Shown piece by piece: positions 38,750 through 46,924 of a stretch of 64,000 bases of DNA (within the stretch, counting starts at the first letter, position 1; every line of letters starts with the position of its first letter). Both the position numbers and the translations under genes were made by a program. This DNA comes from Maribacter flavus (GTDB lineage: Bacteria; Bacteroidota; Bacteroidia; Flavobacteriales; Flavobacteriaceae). The stretch spans positions 1,798,001 to 1,862,000 of the forward strand of contig NZ_VUOE01000001.1 of assembly GCF_008386635.1 (NCBI RefSeq). The letters run 5' to 3'. Under the pieces are notes generated by a model that was given only the letters and a program-made list of their open reading frames with translations, did no database searches and had not been told where the DNA came from.

Positions 38750-38793
38750 ATCCCATCTTTGCAAGATAGATAAATTGTGGATTCTTAAATTCT

Positions 38794-40068
38794 ATGAACG
38801 GGGAAAATCTATCGGAACGGGATAAAAAATACCTTTGGCATCCGTTGACACAGCACCAAACGGCGGTAGCTCGAATTGGTATTGTGAAGGCCGAGGGTGC
38901 CTTGTTTTGGGACGAGAGGGGCAATTCTTATATTGATGGTATTGCCTCCTGGTATACGGCCATATATGGTCATGGTAATAAACATATTACAAAGGCCATA
39001 TCGGAACAAATGAGCCAATTGGACTTTGTCATGTTCAGTGGCTTTACGCATGAGCCTGCCGTAAAACTCTCCGAAAAACTTATGGCCATTTTACCCAGCA
39101 ATCAGGCCAAGATATTTTTTAACGATAACGGCTCCACGGCCGTGGAGGCGGCCATAAAAATGGCCTTGCAGTACCATCACAACCGGAACGACATAAGGGA
39201 CACCCTGGTCGCTTTCGAGGACGGTTTTCATGGTGACACCTTTGGGGCGATGAGTGCTTCCGGGCTATCGTCCTATAACGGTCCTTTTGAGGATTTTTTA
39301 TTGAAGGTAAAGCGGGTTCCGGTACCCCAAAAGGAAAATATGGAGGAGGTGATGGCGCAATTGGAGACCATACTTGCTAATGAGAAATGTGCTGCCTTCG
39401 TATTCGAACCCTTGGTCCAAGGTGCTGCGGGCATGAAGTTTCATTCTGCCGAAGGCTTGGACAGGCTCATTGAAAAATGTCAGGAACACGATGTTCTATG
39501 TATAGCCGATGAGGTCATGACGGGTTTTGGCAAAACCGGGAAAGACTTTGCTTCGGATAACCTACAAAATAAGCCTGATATCCTGTGCCTAAGCAAGGCC
39601 CTCACTGCCGGGATGTTTCCCCTTAGCATTACCAGTTGTACCCAAAAAGTGTTCGATGCCTTTTTGAGCGACGAGGTTGCAAAAGGGTTTTTCCATGCCC
39701 ATACGTATAGTGCCCATCCACTGGGTTGTGCCGCTGCCCTTGCGGGACTCCAACTCCTGAATTCTTCAGAAATTTTGGAGCTCAGGAACTACATTGCATC
39801 GGCACATAAAACCTTCGTTGCCAAGGTTGCGAACCATCCAAACGTACGTAATGCCCGTTCTATGGGCGTGATTTTGGCCCTCGATTTGAATACGGAAACG
39901 GAACGCTATGGCAATCTACGGGACCGATTGTACAACTTTTTTATGGCCCGTGGCGTCCTTTTAAGACCGTTGGGGAATACCATCTATGTGTTGCCGCCCT
40001 ATGTAATTACCAATGACCAGTTGCAACGGATTTATGAAGTGATTTACGAACTGTTGGATAGCTTATAA
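38794..40068 (+). CDS. bioA: Adenosylmethionine--8-amino-7-oxononanoate transaminase
   Basis: BioA transfers the amino group of S-adenosylmethionine to the BioF product, giving 7,8-diaminopelargonate. The 424-residue class III aminotransferase shows YLWHPLTQH near the start, the substrate-site ASWYTAIYGHGN, the FEDGFHGDTFGAMS motif, ADEVMTGFGKTG at 238-249, the PLP lysine K268 in CLSKALTAGMF, and FHAHTYSAHPLGCAAA. All are typical of BioA. The ketoacyl synthase gene begins one base after its stop region. Confidence 0.96.
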   Translation: MNGENLSERDKKYLWHPLTQHQTAVARIGIVKAEGALFWDERGNSYIDGIASWYTAIYGHGNKHITKAISEQMSQLDFVMFSGFTHEPAVKLSEKLMAILPSNQAKIFFNDNGSTAVEAAIKMALQYHHNRNDIRDTLVAFEDGFHGDTFGAMSASGLSSYNGPFEDFLLKVKRVPVPQKENMEEVMAQLETILANEKCAAFVFEPLVQGAAGMKFHSAEGLDRLIEKCQEHDVLCIADEVMTGFGKTGKDFASDNLQNKPDILCLSKALTAGMFPLSITSCTQKVFDAFLSDEVAKGFFHAHTYSAHPLGCAAALAGLQLLNSSEILELRNYIASAHKTFVAKVANHPNVRNARSMGVILALDLNTETERYGNLRDRLYNFFMARGVLLRPLGNTIYVLPPYVITNDQLQRIYEVIYELLDSL

Positions 40069-40069
40069 C

Positions 40070-41278
40070 ATGGGATTACCGATAGATAAAATATCCATAA
40101 CCGCAATAGCCTCCATTTCTCCCTTGGGCGACACCATGGACGATGTTTGGCGAAACTATCAAAACGATGACCATTTGCTCAGTCTTGCCAATTTTGAAGG
40201 GAATGCCACTTGGGTAGGACGGTTGCCCGAAACTATTTCGGAAAAAATCGAGCAATTACGACACTCGGATTCCAAATACCAACATTTGGACAAAAGCGTT
40301 TTGTATGCCCTTAATGCATCAAGAAAGGCAGTGGCATCTGCCGGATGGTCCAAAAAAGTTGAAACCTCAAAGTTTGGAATCAATATCGGGTCTTCCCGTG
40401 GCGCTACAGGTCTCCTTGAGCATTACCATGAAGATTTTTTGAAGCACGGTAAACTAAGTTCCTTGGCTTCACCTACGACCACCTTGGGCAATATATCTTC
40501 ATGGGTGGCCCACGATCTGGGAAACCAGGGTCCGGAATTTTCCCATTCCATCACCTGTTCCACAGCGCTGCATGCACTGTTGAACGGCGTAGCCTGGTTG
40601 CAAGGCGGTATGGCCGATCGGTTTTTGGTAGGCGGGAGTGAGGCGCCTTTGACGCCTTTTACCATTGCACAGATGAAAGCTTTAAAAATATATGCTTCTT
40701 CGGTCGATTCTGAAAATTCCTTGGTAGCTGAGCGTAGTCGAAGCTATCCTTGTAGGGCGCTGGATTTGGACAAAAAAAGGAATAGCATGGTAATGGGAGA
40801 AGGAGCTTCCGTGGCCTGTTTGGAAAAGGGTATTTCAAATGGGGCTTTGGCGGTAATCGAGGGAATTGGCTATGCGACGGAGCTTTTGGAACACAACGTA
40901 TCCATTTCTACCAATGCCAAATGCTTCCAAAAATCCATGGAAATGGCCTTAAAGGATACTCGCAAGGAAGAGGTAGATGTTATTGTTATGCATGCACCGG
41001 GCACGCTAAAGGGTGATGCATCGGAAATGAACGCGATACAAAAAGTATTCTGTAACCATCTTCCTTTTTTGACTACCAATAAATGGAAAATAGGACACTC
41101 CTTTGGCGCATCCGGAATGTTGAATATTGAAATGGCCCTGCTTATGTTACAGCATCAAAAGGTTATTGCGGTTCCTTTTCACCAAAGTGAATCCAAACCT
41201 AAATCGATAAAAAAGGTTTTGGTCAATGCCGTAGGGTTCGGCGGGAATGCGGTAAGCATATTACTTTCCAAAGTTTAG
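40070..41278 (+). CDS. Beta-ketoacyl synthase of the biotin cluster
   Basis: The 402-residue thiolase-fold protein is KAS I/II-like with a complete Cys-His-His triad: C163 in SITCSTALHAL, H308 in VMHAPGTLKGDASE, and H343 in KIGHSFGASG. The lysine of the last third is also kept. It starts two bases after bioA and is followed by bioB, so it is most likely part of the biotin pathway. A plausible job is a chain-building step towards the pimeloyl thioester used by BioF, since no bioC, bioH, bioG or bioW is seen. This is inference; it could also serve another acyl pathway. Confidence 0.9.
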   Translation: MGLPIDKISITAIASISPLGDTMDDVWRNYQNDDHLLSLANFEGNATWVGRLPETISEKIEQLRHSDSKYQHLDKSVLYALNASRKAVASAGWSKKVETSKFGINIGSSRGATGLLEHYHEDFLKHGKLSSLASPTTTLGNISSWVAHDLGNQGPEFSHSITCSTALHALLNGVAWLQGGMADRFLVGGSEAPLTPFTIAQMKALKIYASSVDSENSLVAERSRSYPCRALDLDKKRNSMVMGEGASVACLEKGISNGALAVIEGIGYATELLEHNVSISTNAKCFQKSMEMALKDTRKEEVDVIVMHAPGTLKGDASEMNAIQKVFCNHLPFLTTNKWKIGHSFGASGMLNIEMALLMLQHQKVIAVPFHQSESKPKSIKKVLVNAVGFGGNAVSILLSKV

Positions 41279-41341
41279 AATCCAATTATATTTTCTGAAC
41301 TTATTCCGCTATTTTTGAATTCTACATATAACTATGATTTT

Positions 41342-42436
41342 ATGAGCGAAGTAAGACATGATTGGACCAAGGAGGAAATTTTAGCCATTTACAATAGACC
41401 ACTAATGGAACTTTTATATGAGGCGGCTACGGTACATAGGATGCACCACGACCCCAATACGGTCCAAGTTTCCACCTTACTTTCCATAAAAACGGGAGGT
41501 TGCCCGGAGGACTGCGGATACTGTCCCCAGGCCGCGCGCTACCATACCAATATAGAAGGCAACGATTTGATGTCCGTATCCCAGGTAAAGGCCCAAGCGT
41601 TGCGGGCCAAGGCTTCTGGAAGCTCCAGGGTCTGTATGGGCGCTGCATGGCGAAATGTAAAGGACGGACCGGAATTTGACCAAGTCCTTGAAATGGTCAG
41701 GACCATCAATAAACTGGATATGGAGGTGTGCTGTACCTTGGGCATGCTTACGGAAAATCAGGCCAAGCGATTGGCGGAAGCGGGATTGTATGCCTATAAT
41801 CATAACTTGGACACGTCTGAGGATTATTACAAGGACGTAATTTCAACCCGTACTTTTCAGGACCGCTTGGACACTATAGAAAATGTTCGCAAGAGTAATG
41901 TGACCGTTTGTAGCGGAGGTATCATTGGGATGGGGGAAAAATTGGAGGACAGGGCCGGAATGTTGGTCGCGTTGGCCTCTTTGAACCCTCAACCAGAGTC
42001 GGTTCCCATCAATGCCTTGGTCGCTGTGGAAGGAACCCCCATGGAAGATATAGAACCTATTGCAATTTGGGACATGATACGTATGGTCGCTACCACGAGA
42101 ATCGTAATGCCCGAAACCCAGGTTAGACTTTCCGCCGGTCGCACACAGATGAGTAGGGAGGGCCAGGCCATGTGTTTTTTTGCAGGTGCCAATTCCATAT
42201 TTGCAGGGGACAAACTGTTAACTACACCAAACCCAGATGTAAACGAGGATATGGACATGTTCAGGCTTTTGGGACTTAACCCACAAAAACCGTTCACAAA
42301 GATTTCCCAGCCTACTACCGTGGAAGCGTCTGATTCGCAATTTAAACCCTTGAACGAAAAGCCCAAATGGTCCCGACCCGGACATAAAATAGAGCGAAAC
42401 GAAGCTGCAAAACAAAAGGCGAAAATGACGGACTAG
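41342..42436 (+). CDS. bioB: Biotin synthase
   Basis: BioB inserts sulfur into dethiobiotin by radical SAM chemistry. With the start at ATG 41342 (MSEVRHDWTKEEI) it has 364 residues. The radical SAM cluster cysteines are C54, C58 and C61 in GGCPEDCGYCPQ, and further [2Fe-2S] ligands appear in MGAAWRNVKDGP and EVCCTLGML, with the arginine of RLSAGR closing the set. A TTG at 41315 in frame would add nine residues lacking family support. TATTTTTG at 41310-41317 could be a -7 box of its own. It ends the biotin group. Confidence 0.96.
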   Translation: MSEVRHDWTKEEILAIYNRPLMELLYEAATVHRMHHDPNTVQVSTLLSIKTGGCPEDCGYCPQAARYHTNIEGNDLMSVSQVKAQALRAKASGSSRVCMGAAWRNVKDGPEFDQVLEMVRTINKLDMEVCCTLGMLTENQAKRLAEAGLYAYNHNLDTSEDYYKDVISTRTFQDRLDTIENVRKSNVTVCSGGIIGMGEKLEDRAGMLVALASLNPQPESVPINALVAVEGTPMEDIEPIAIWDMIRMVATTRIVMPETQVRLSAGRTQMSREGQAMCFFAGANSIFAGDKLLTTPNPDVNEDMDMFRLLGLNPQKPFTKISQPTTVEASDSQFKPLNEKPKWSRPGHKIERNEAAKQKAKMTD

Positions 42437-42510
42437 TCCTACATTATCAAAATTTTAATATCGTATTTTGCTTGTGTTGCCTAAATTTGCGGTTTATTGG
42501 CACCGCCAAA

Positions 42511-42593
42511 GGATTTAATACTCGGAGGCTTGCCTTGAAATTAAAAGTTCGTTTTCTAAGAATGCCTCGTGGGCTTGCCCTGAGGTAGTTTAC
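42511..42593 (+). repeat. Dispersed hairpin element, copy 2
   Basis: This ~83-base element runs from GGATTTAATAC to GAGGTAGTTTAC and contains two small hairpins with TT loops: AGGC-TT-GCCT (42527-42536) and GGGC-TT-GCCC (42571-42580), the second flanked by CCTC and GAGG that extend the stem. It resembles 38669-38749 in the same orientation. It lies just after bioB and ends 16 bases before the TTG start of the cupin gene. Confidence 0.65.
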
Positions 42594-42609
42594 TAAAACC
42601 CAAATTACG

Positions 42610-43470
42610 TTGAAGTTAACTGAAATTCCAAGGGTAGAAACCATTACCAAGGAGGACTTTCTAACCCATTATTTCAAGCCGCAAAAACCTGTGGTCATAG
42701 AGCGGTTTATTGAGAATTGGCCTGCATTTGAAAAATGGAATTTGGACTATATCAAGGGTATTGCGGGAGACAAGTTCGTGCCGCTGTACGACGATCGGCC
42801 CGTACAGCATAAGGACGGTTTTAATGAGCCCCATGCGAGGATGCAGTTATCAAAATATATTGATTTGCTCAAGGCCAAGCCTACAAAATACCGGATATTT
42901 CTTTGGAACATTTTAAAGGAGGTACCTGAATTACAGAAGGATTTCTCCTTTCCGGATTTTGGCATCAAACTCATGAAAGGGCTGCCCATGCTGTTTTTTG
43001 GAGGCACGGATTCACATACCTTCATGCATTACGATATCGACTTGGGCAATATTTTTCACTTTCATTTTGAAGGGGAGAAGGAGTGTATCCTTTTTCCACA
43101 ATCGGAAACCAGGTATTTATACAAAGTTCCTCACTCTTTGATAACCCATGAGAGTATCGACTTTTCAAACCCCGATTATGACAGGTGGCCGGTCTTAAAA
43201 CAGGCAAACGGTTATAGGACGAGCTTAAGGCATGGAGAGGTTTTGTATATGCCGGAAGGATATTGGCATTACATGAAATACATTACCCCCGGTTTTTCCA
43301 TGAGTTTAAGGGCCATCGCACGAAATCCTAAAAATTTGGCGAAAGCGCTCTACAATGTCCTTGTCATGCGACATTTTGATGTGTTGATGCGGAAGATTAA
43401 AGGGCAGAAATGGATTGATCAAAAGAACGAAAAAGCGATTTCCAGAACCAATCTTTTAAAAACAGGTTAA
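42610..43470 (+). CDS. JmjC-like cupin protein (cupin_8 family)
   Basis: The 286-residue product resembles the cupin_8/JmjC group of Fe(II)- and 2-oxoglutarate-dependent hydroxylases. It opens with ITKEDFLTHYFKPQKPVVIERFIENWPAF, the usual family start, and carries an HxD...H iron triad: H140 and D142 in MHYDIDLGN, and H220 in PEGYWHYMKY. Substrates of bacterial members are mostly unknown, but some hydroxylate ribosomal proteins or small molecules. The start codon is TTG: an in-frame TAG at 42586 excludes an earlier start, and no ATG lies nearby. It may be read from the bioB transcript or from its own promoter. Confidence 0.86.
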   Translation: MKLTEIPRVETITKEDFLTHYFKPQKPVVIERFIENWPAFEKWNLDYIKGIAGDKFVPLYDDRPVQHKDGFNEPHARMQLSKYIDLLKAKPTKYRIFLWNILKEVPELQKDFSFPDFGIKLMKGLPMLFFGGTDSHTFMHYDIDLGNIFHFHFEGEKECILFPQSETRYLYKVPHSLITHESIDFSNPDYDRWPVLKQANGYRTSLRHGEVLYMPEGYWHYMKYITPGFSMSLRAIARNPKNLAKALYNVLVMRHFDVLMRKIKGQKWIDQKNEKAISRTNLLKTG

Positions 43471-43477
43471 AAAAGTA

Positions 43478-43948
43478 TCAGGAAATGAGTTCATTGACCT
43501 TATCATAAACTAAATTGGGTTCCCAACCTCGATAAAGGAGGTAATCGGCTAGTTTTTTCTTTTTCTTCTGTATGTCCTTGTCCTTGATTAGTTCCAGTCT
43601 TTTTTTGGCCAGTGCTTCGAAAGTTTTCAAATACTGATTGTCATCGATTTCATTTAGGGCAGATTGAATATTGTATTTGGAAATGTCCCGAACCTTCAAT
43701 TCCGCAACGATTCTTTTTTTCCCCCACTTTTTTATATTGAACTTGCCCCTGGCAAAACTCTTGGCGAACCGTTCTTCGTTCAAATAGTTTTCCTTGATCA
43801 AGTGAGATACAATGGTATCAATGGCCAGAGGAATCATTCCCATGCCCTGTAGTTTCGTGACTACCTCTTGATGGCATCGCTCTTGGTAGGCGCAGTATCC
43901 TTCCAATTTTCGGGTAGCTTCCTCTAGGGTGAATGATTCTTTGGGCAT
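43478..43948 (-). CDS. recX: Regulatory protein RecX
   Basis: RecX binds RecA filaments and limits recombination. From ATG 43948 (MPKESFTLEEATRKLEGYCAYQERCHQEV) the protein has 156 residues with three tandem three-helix repeats: YCAYQERCHQEVVTKL, LIKENYLNEERFAKSFARGKFNIKKWGKKRIVAELK, and DYLLYRGWEPNLVYDKVNEL. A longer start at 43999 exists but would read through the end of the upstream gene. The chosen ATG shares one base with that gene's TGA (TGATG), which points to coupled translation with the PepSY protein. recA is not in the window. Confidence 0.9.
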   Translation of the reverse strand: MPKESFTLEEATRKLEGYCAYQERCHQEVVTKLQGMGMIPLAIDTIVSHLIKENYLNEERFAKSFARGKFNIKKWGKKRIVAELKVRDISKYNIQSALNEIDDNQYLKTFEALAKKRLELIKDKDIQKKKKKLADYLLYRGWEPNLVYDKVNELIS

Positions 43949-44526
43949 CAGGAATTCTTTGCTATTCTTTTCATTCTCTTGGGCCCGTACCAGAGCCAAA
44001 ATCCCGTTATGGTAAATACCAACAGTGCCAGTCCCATTACAGTGGTGTAAAAAAGCTTGATTTGACCGTCCGATGTTCCTAAGTATCGGTCCAAAATGGA
44101 ACCATCATGCACTTGTTCTATAAAGTCTGACCGCCTTCTTTCTATTTTTAACAAGTTTCCGGTAGCACCATCCAATTGGATTCCGTAATAGTTGTCCACA
44201 AACTTGAACTTTAGGATACCCTTATCCGGGCGTACATCGATCCTATCAATTTCAGGAGAAAGTTCGGTGGAAATGGAATCCCTAAATATTTTCTGGGCAT
44301 TTTGTTTTAGAGTTTCCAAAGGAAGCCAATCCATTAGTTCCGTTGAGGTGCCTTTTTCCGTTTTTGCCAGAATGAGTCCGTTGCTGTTTTTTTTCCAGCC
44401 TAAAAGAAGGCCGGTAATGGATATAAATAGAAAAAAAAAGAATAGAAGGGCTCCGGTGGTACGATGTATTTTTCTAAAAATACGGATAACTTTCGCCTGT
44501 TGTTGTCTTCTATTGTTTTTTGTCAT
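43948..44526 (-). CDS. PepSY-associated membrane protein
   Basis: The 192-residue protein has two transmembrane helices (about 22-42, TTGALLFFFFLFISITGLLLGW, and 163-185, TTVMGLALLVFTITGFWLWYGPKRM) around a periplasmic PepSY domain. The first helix carries the RKIHRTTG motif typical of PepSY_TM proteins. Relatives often accompany iron-uptake genes or act as ferric reductases, but no such gene is adjacent, and the full PepSY_TM set of four helices is not present. Its stop codon overlaps the recX start by one base. Confidence 0.85.
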   Translation of the reverse strand: MTKNNRRQQQAKVIRIFRKIHRTTGALLFFFFLFISITGLLLGWKKNSNGLILAKTEKGTSTELMDWLPLETLKQNAQKIFRDSISTELSPEIDRIDVRPDKGILKFKFVDNYYGIQLDGATGNLLKIERRRSDFIEQVHDGSILDRYLGTSDGQIKLFYTTVMGLALLVFTITGFWLWYGPKRMKRIAKNS

Positions 44527-44666
44527 TAAGGGTTTACTTTAAAATAGGCCCTAAAGGTAAGTTAAGCTGGGATGTCTTAAAACACTTTAAGAATTATTTA
44601 GAAAAACGGGTCTTTGCCGGGGCGGACAAGGTATTCCAATCAGATTCCAATATCCTTGGTACAAAC

Positions 44667-44698
44667 AAAAAAAGCGACCCCTTTTGGAAGTCGCTTTT
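44667..44698 (-). terminator. Rho-independent terminator after the RNase G/E gene
   Basis: Read on the minus strand, AAAGCGAC pairs with GTCGCTTT (arms at 44690-44697 and 44671-44678) around a partly paired GGAA/CCCC interior, followed by a T run. It starts six bases after the RNase stop codon. Confidence 0.88.
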
Positions 44699-44703
44699 CT
44701 TAT

Positions 44704-46251
44704 TTAATATATTGTTTTGCCGTCCTTATTCTTAAAACGGTATTCGAGATACGTATACGCATCCCTGGGTTGAATTTTTATCCATCGTTTGTGTTCCAAG
44801 AACCACTTGGTACGGATGGATGGGAATCCTTTTGTGATGTAAGCGGCAATGAAAGGATGTATGTTCAAGGTTATGTTATTGTCCTTGGCAGGTCCTTTTA
44901 AGAGTCGCTCCAGATCCACGTTGATTTTGTTTATCAAAACGATGGGAGCTTCGATCTCCTGTCCGTTTTTGTTTGGATTCTCTTCGGTTGTTTTAATGTT
45001 CATTTCTGGCCTAACACGCTGTCTTGTAATCTGTATGAGGCCAAATTTACTGGGAGGTAAAATCTTATGCTTTGCCCGGTCGTCCTTCATCTCATCCCTA
45101 AGATGGTCAAAAAGTTTCTTTCTATGTTGGGATTTTACCATATCGATAAAATCGACTACAATGATACCGCCCATATCCCGTAAGCGAAGTTGTCTTGCAA
45201 TCTCTGAGGCGGCCAACAGGTTTACCTCAAGCGCAGTGTCTTCTTGGTTCTTGGCCTTGTTGGAACGGTTCCCGCTATTGACGTCTATTACATGTAACGC
45301 CTCGGTATGTTCAATGATAAGGTAAGCACCCTTGCTCATGGTCGCGGTACGACCAAAGGAAGTCTTGATCTGTCTGTCTATTCCAAATTTTTCGAATATT
45401 GGGACATTGGTATTGTAGTGTTTCACTATGGATTCCTTTTCCGGGGCGATCTCGGCAACATAGTCCTTGATTTCTCCGTATAATGTGGAATCGTCAACAT
45501 AAATTCCGGTAAAGCTATCGTTAAAGACATCCCTAAGGATGGAGGAAGCCCTATTGAGCTCCACTAATACTTTTGAAGGCGTCTGCGCCTTGTATAATTT
45601 TTTGCACATTGCTGACCATTTGTTCAGCAAATTTGCTAGGTCTTTGTCCAGTTCCGCAACTTTTTTGCCTTCTGCGACCGTTCTGATGATTACCCCAAAG
45701 CCTTTTGGCTTTATACTTTTTACAAGCCTTTTCAACCTGTCTTTTTCCTCCTTGCTCGCAATTTTCTGCGATACGGAGACACGATCTGAAAAGGGCACCA
45801 TGACCAAATAACGTCCTGCTATGGAAAGCTCTGAACTTATTCTGGGTCCTTTGGTGGAAATGGGTTCTTTTACAATTTGAACTAAAAGGGATTGATTGGC
45901 CTTTATGGCATCGGTAATGACGCCATCTTTGTCAATATCTTTTTCGAAGGGAAAGTTTTTTAAGGAATAATCCTTTAGCTTTCCCGTACTCACTTGTTTA
46001 ACGAACTTCAACATGGAAGACAGTTGTGGTCCCAGATCATGGTAATGTAGGAACGCGTCTTTTTCGTAGCCAACATTAACAAATGCGGCATTTAGGCCCG
46101 TAACGGGCTTACGAATTTTGGCCAGGAATATATCCCCGACCGAAAAATTGTTATTGTCTTCCTCCTTGTGGAGCTCAGTGAGTTTTCCGTCTTTTAGCAA
46201 GGCAAAATCAACGGCATTGGAACTAGATCTTACGATTAATTCTCTATTCAC
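44704..46251 (-). CDS. rng: Ribonuclease G/E family endoribonuclease
   Basis: The 515-residue enzyme cleaves single-stranded RNA and matures rRNA. It has the short RNase G layout with no RNase E scaffold tail: an N-terminal S1 domain (about 35-115, VGDIFLAKIRKPVTGLNAAFVNVGYEKDAFLHYHDLGP), a 5'-sensor region, and the DNase-I-like catalytic domain with metal ligands in ALHVIDVNSGNRSN (near 320) and GGIIVVDFIDM (near 365). Translation starts at a GTG (46251). An inverted repeat sits in the leader (46266-46292) and a terminator follows the gene. It lies downstream of HU and a 29-residue basic protein. Confidence 0.95.
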   Translation of the reverse strand: MNRELIVRSSSNAVDFALLKDGKLTELHKEEDNNNFSVGDIFLAKIRKPVTGLNAAFVNVGYEKDAFLHYHDLGPQLSSMLKFVKQVSTGKLKDYSLKNFPFEKDIDKDGVITDAIKANQSLLVQIVKEPISTKGPRISSELSIAGRYLVMVPFSDRVSVSQKIASKEEKDRLKRLVKSIKPKGFGVIIRTVAEGKKVAELDKDLANLLNKWSAMCKKLYKAQTPSKVLVELNRASSILRDVFNDSFTGIYVDDSTLYGEIKDYVAEIAPEKESIVKHYNTNVPIFEKFGIDRQIKTSFGRTATMSKGAYLIIEHTEALHVIDVNSGNRSNKAKNQEDTALEVNLLAASEIARQLRLRDMGGIIVVDFIDMVKSQHRKKLFDHLRDEMKDDRAKHKILPPSKFGLIQITRQRVRPEMNIKTTEENPNKNGQEIEAPIVLINKINVDLERLLKGPAKDNNITLNIHPFIAAYITKGFPSIRTKWFLEHKRWIKIQPRDAYTYLEYRFKNKDGKTIY

Positions 46252-46265
46252 CTGAATGTATTTGT

Positions 46266-46292
46266 ATCTATCCCAAAGAAAATAGGATAGAT
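46266..46292 (-). promoter_or_regulatory. Inverted repeat in the leader of the RNase G/E gene
   Basis: ATCTATCC (46266-46273) and GGATAGAT (46285-46292) are perfect 8-base arms around an 11-base spacer, lying 15-41 bases upstream of the GTG start. In RNA this would be a leader hairpin; in DNA it could be an operator. The spacer read on the minus strand is TATTTTCTTTG, a loose -7-like string, so a promoter overlap is also possible. Confidence 0.45.
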
Positions 46293-46379
46293 GGATTAAA
46301 CAATGCTGGAAACAGATTTATAAAATCTGCCGAGACTCGCTTTGGAATCTCTATGTCAAGGAACGTAGGTATTAAAGCG

Positions 46380-46407
46380 AAAAAGTAGTTTCTAAAACTA
46401 CTTTTTC
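46380..46407 (-). terminator. Terminator hairpin overlapping the end of the 29-residue protein gene
   Basis: AAAAAGTAGTTT and AAACTACTTTTT pair around a three-base loop. The first arm on the minus strand covers the last lysine codons and the TAG stop of the small basic protein gene, so stop codon and terminator stem share bases. Confidence 0.75.
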
Positions 46408-46487
46408 TTGTGTCGGTTAGCTCTTCTGCGCTTCTTACGCTTGTGGGTAGCTACCTTATGTCTTTTTCTTTTCTTACCGCTCGGCAT
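46398..46487 (-). CDS. Highly basic 29-residue protein, bS22/mS38-like
   Basis: The frame encodes 29 residues beginning MPSGKKRKRHKVATHKRKKR and ending RANRHKKK; well over half are Lys, Arg or His. Near-identical small proteins are conserved across Bacteroidota as far as I recall. The spacing of basic residues (KRKRxKxxxHKRKxR) resembles the DUF1713/COX24 motif of mycobacterial bS22 and mitochondrial mS38, small-subunit ribosomal proteins, so a role on the ribosome is likely; this assignment is inference. It sits 20 bases after the HU gene on the same strand, and a terminator hairpin overlaps its stop codon. Confidence 0.8.
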   Translation of the reverse strand: MPSGKKRKRHKVATHKRKKRRRANRHKKK

Positions 46488-46507
46488 AAAGTTCTTCTTT
46501 TAGATTA

Positions 46508-46798
46508 TTATTTTACTTGTACGTTGCTTTTTACACCTTCTACAAAAACCTTTGCCGGCTTAAATGCAGGAATGTTGTGGGCGGGGATTTTGATGGTTGT
46601 ATTCTTAGAGATGTTCCTTCCGGTCTTCTCTGCCCTGGTCTTGATGATAAAACTTCCAAAACCTCTTAGGTACACGTTATCTCCACTCTCCAAAGAAGAT
46701 TTTACTTCTTCCATAAAGGATTCAACTGTCGCTTGTACATCTCCTTTTTCAATTCCCAGTTTATCTGAGATCTTCGATACAATTTCCGCTTTCGTCAT
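46508..46798 (-). CDS. HU family DNA-binding protein
   Basis: The 96-residue protein has the HU/IHF fold: helices MTKAEIVSKISDKLGIEKGDVQATVESFMEEVKSSL, the conserved GDNVYLRGFGSFIIKTRAEKTGRNISKNT arm, and PAFKPAKVFVEGV near the end. It binds and bends DNA as a dimer and organises the nucleoid. Length is normal. TATATTTG about 40 bases upstream on the minus strand fits a -7 promoter box. The 29-residue basic protein follows 20 bases downstream and is likely on the same transcript. Confidence 0.95.
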   Translation of the reverse strand: MTKAEIVSKISDKLGIEKGDVQATVESFMEEVKSSLESGDNVYLRGFGSFIIKTRAEKTGRNISKNTTIKIPAHNIPAFKPAKVFVEGVKSNVQVK

Positions 46799-46924
46799 CT
46801 TACAATATTAGATTTTCTGTATTTTTTTCGGGTTGCAAATATATAAATTAAATTCAATCTTTCTTTCTAATAATCTAATTTTAAGTATTTAAACTGATAC
46901 TTTTGCCGCTTAGTATTTTTGCGA

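Noticed and set aside
42436-42650. A 67-codon minus-strand frame over the hairpin element
   Set aside because: It spans the repeat and the start of the cupin gene, with no conserved features.
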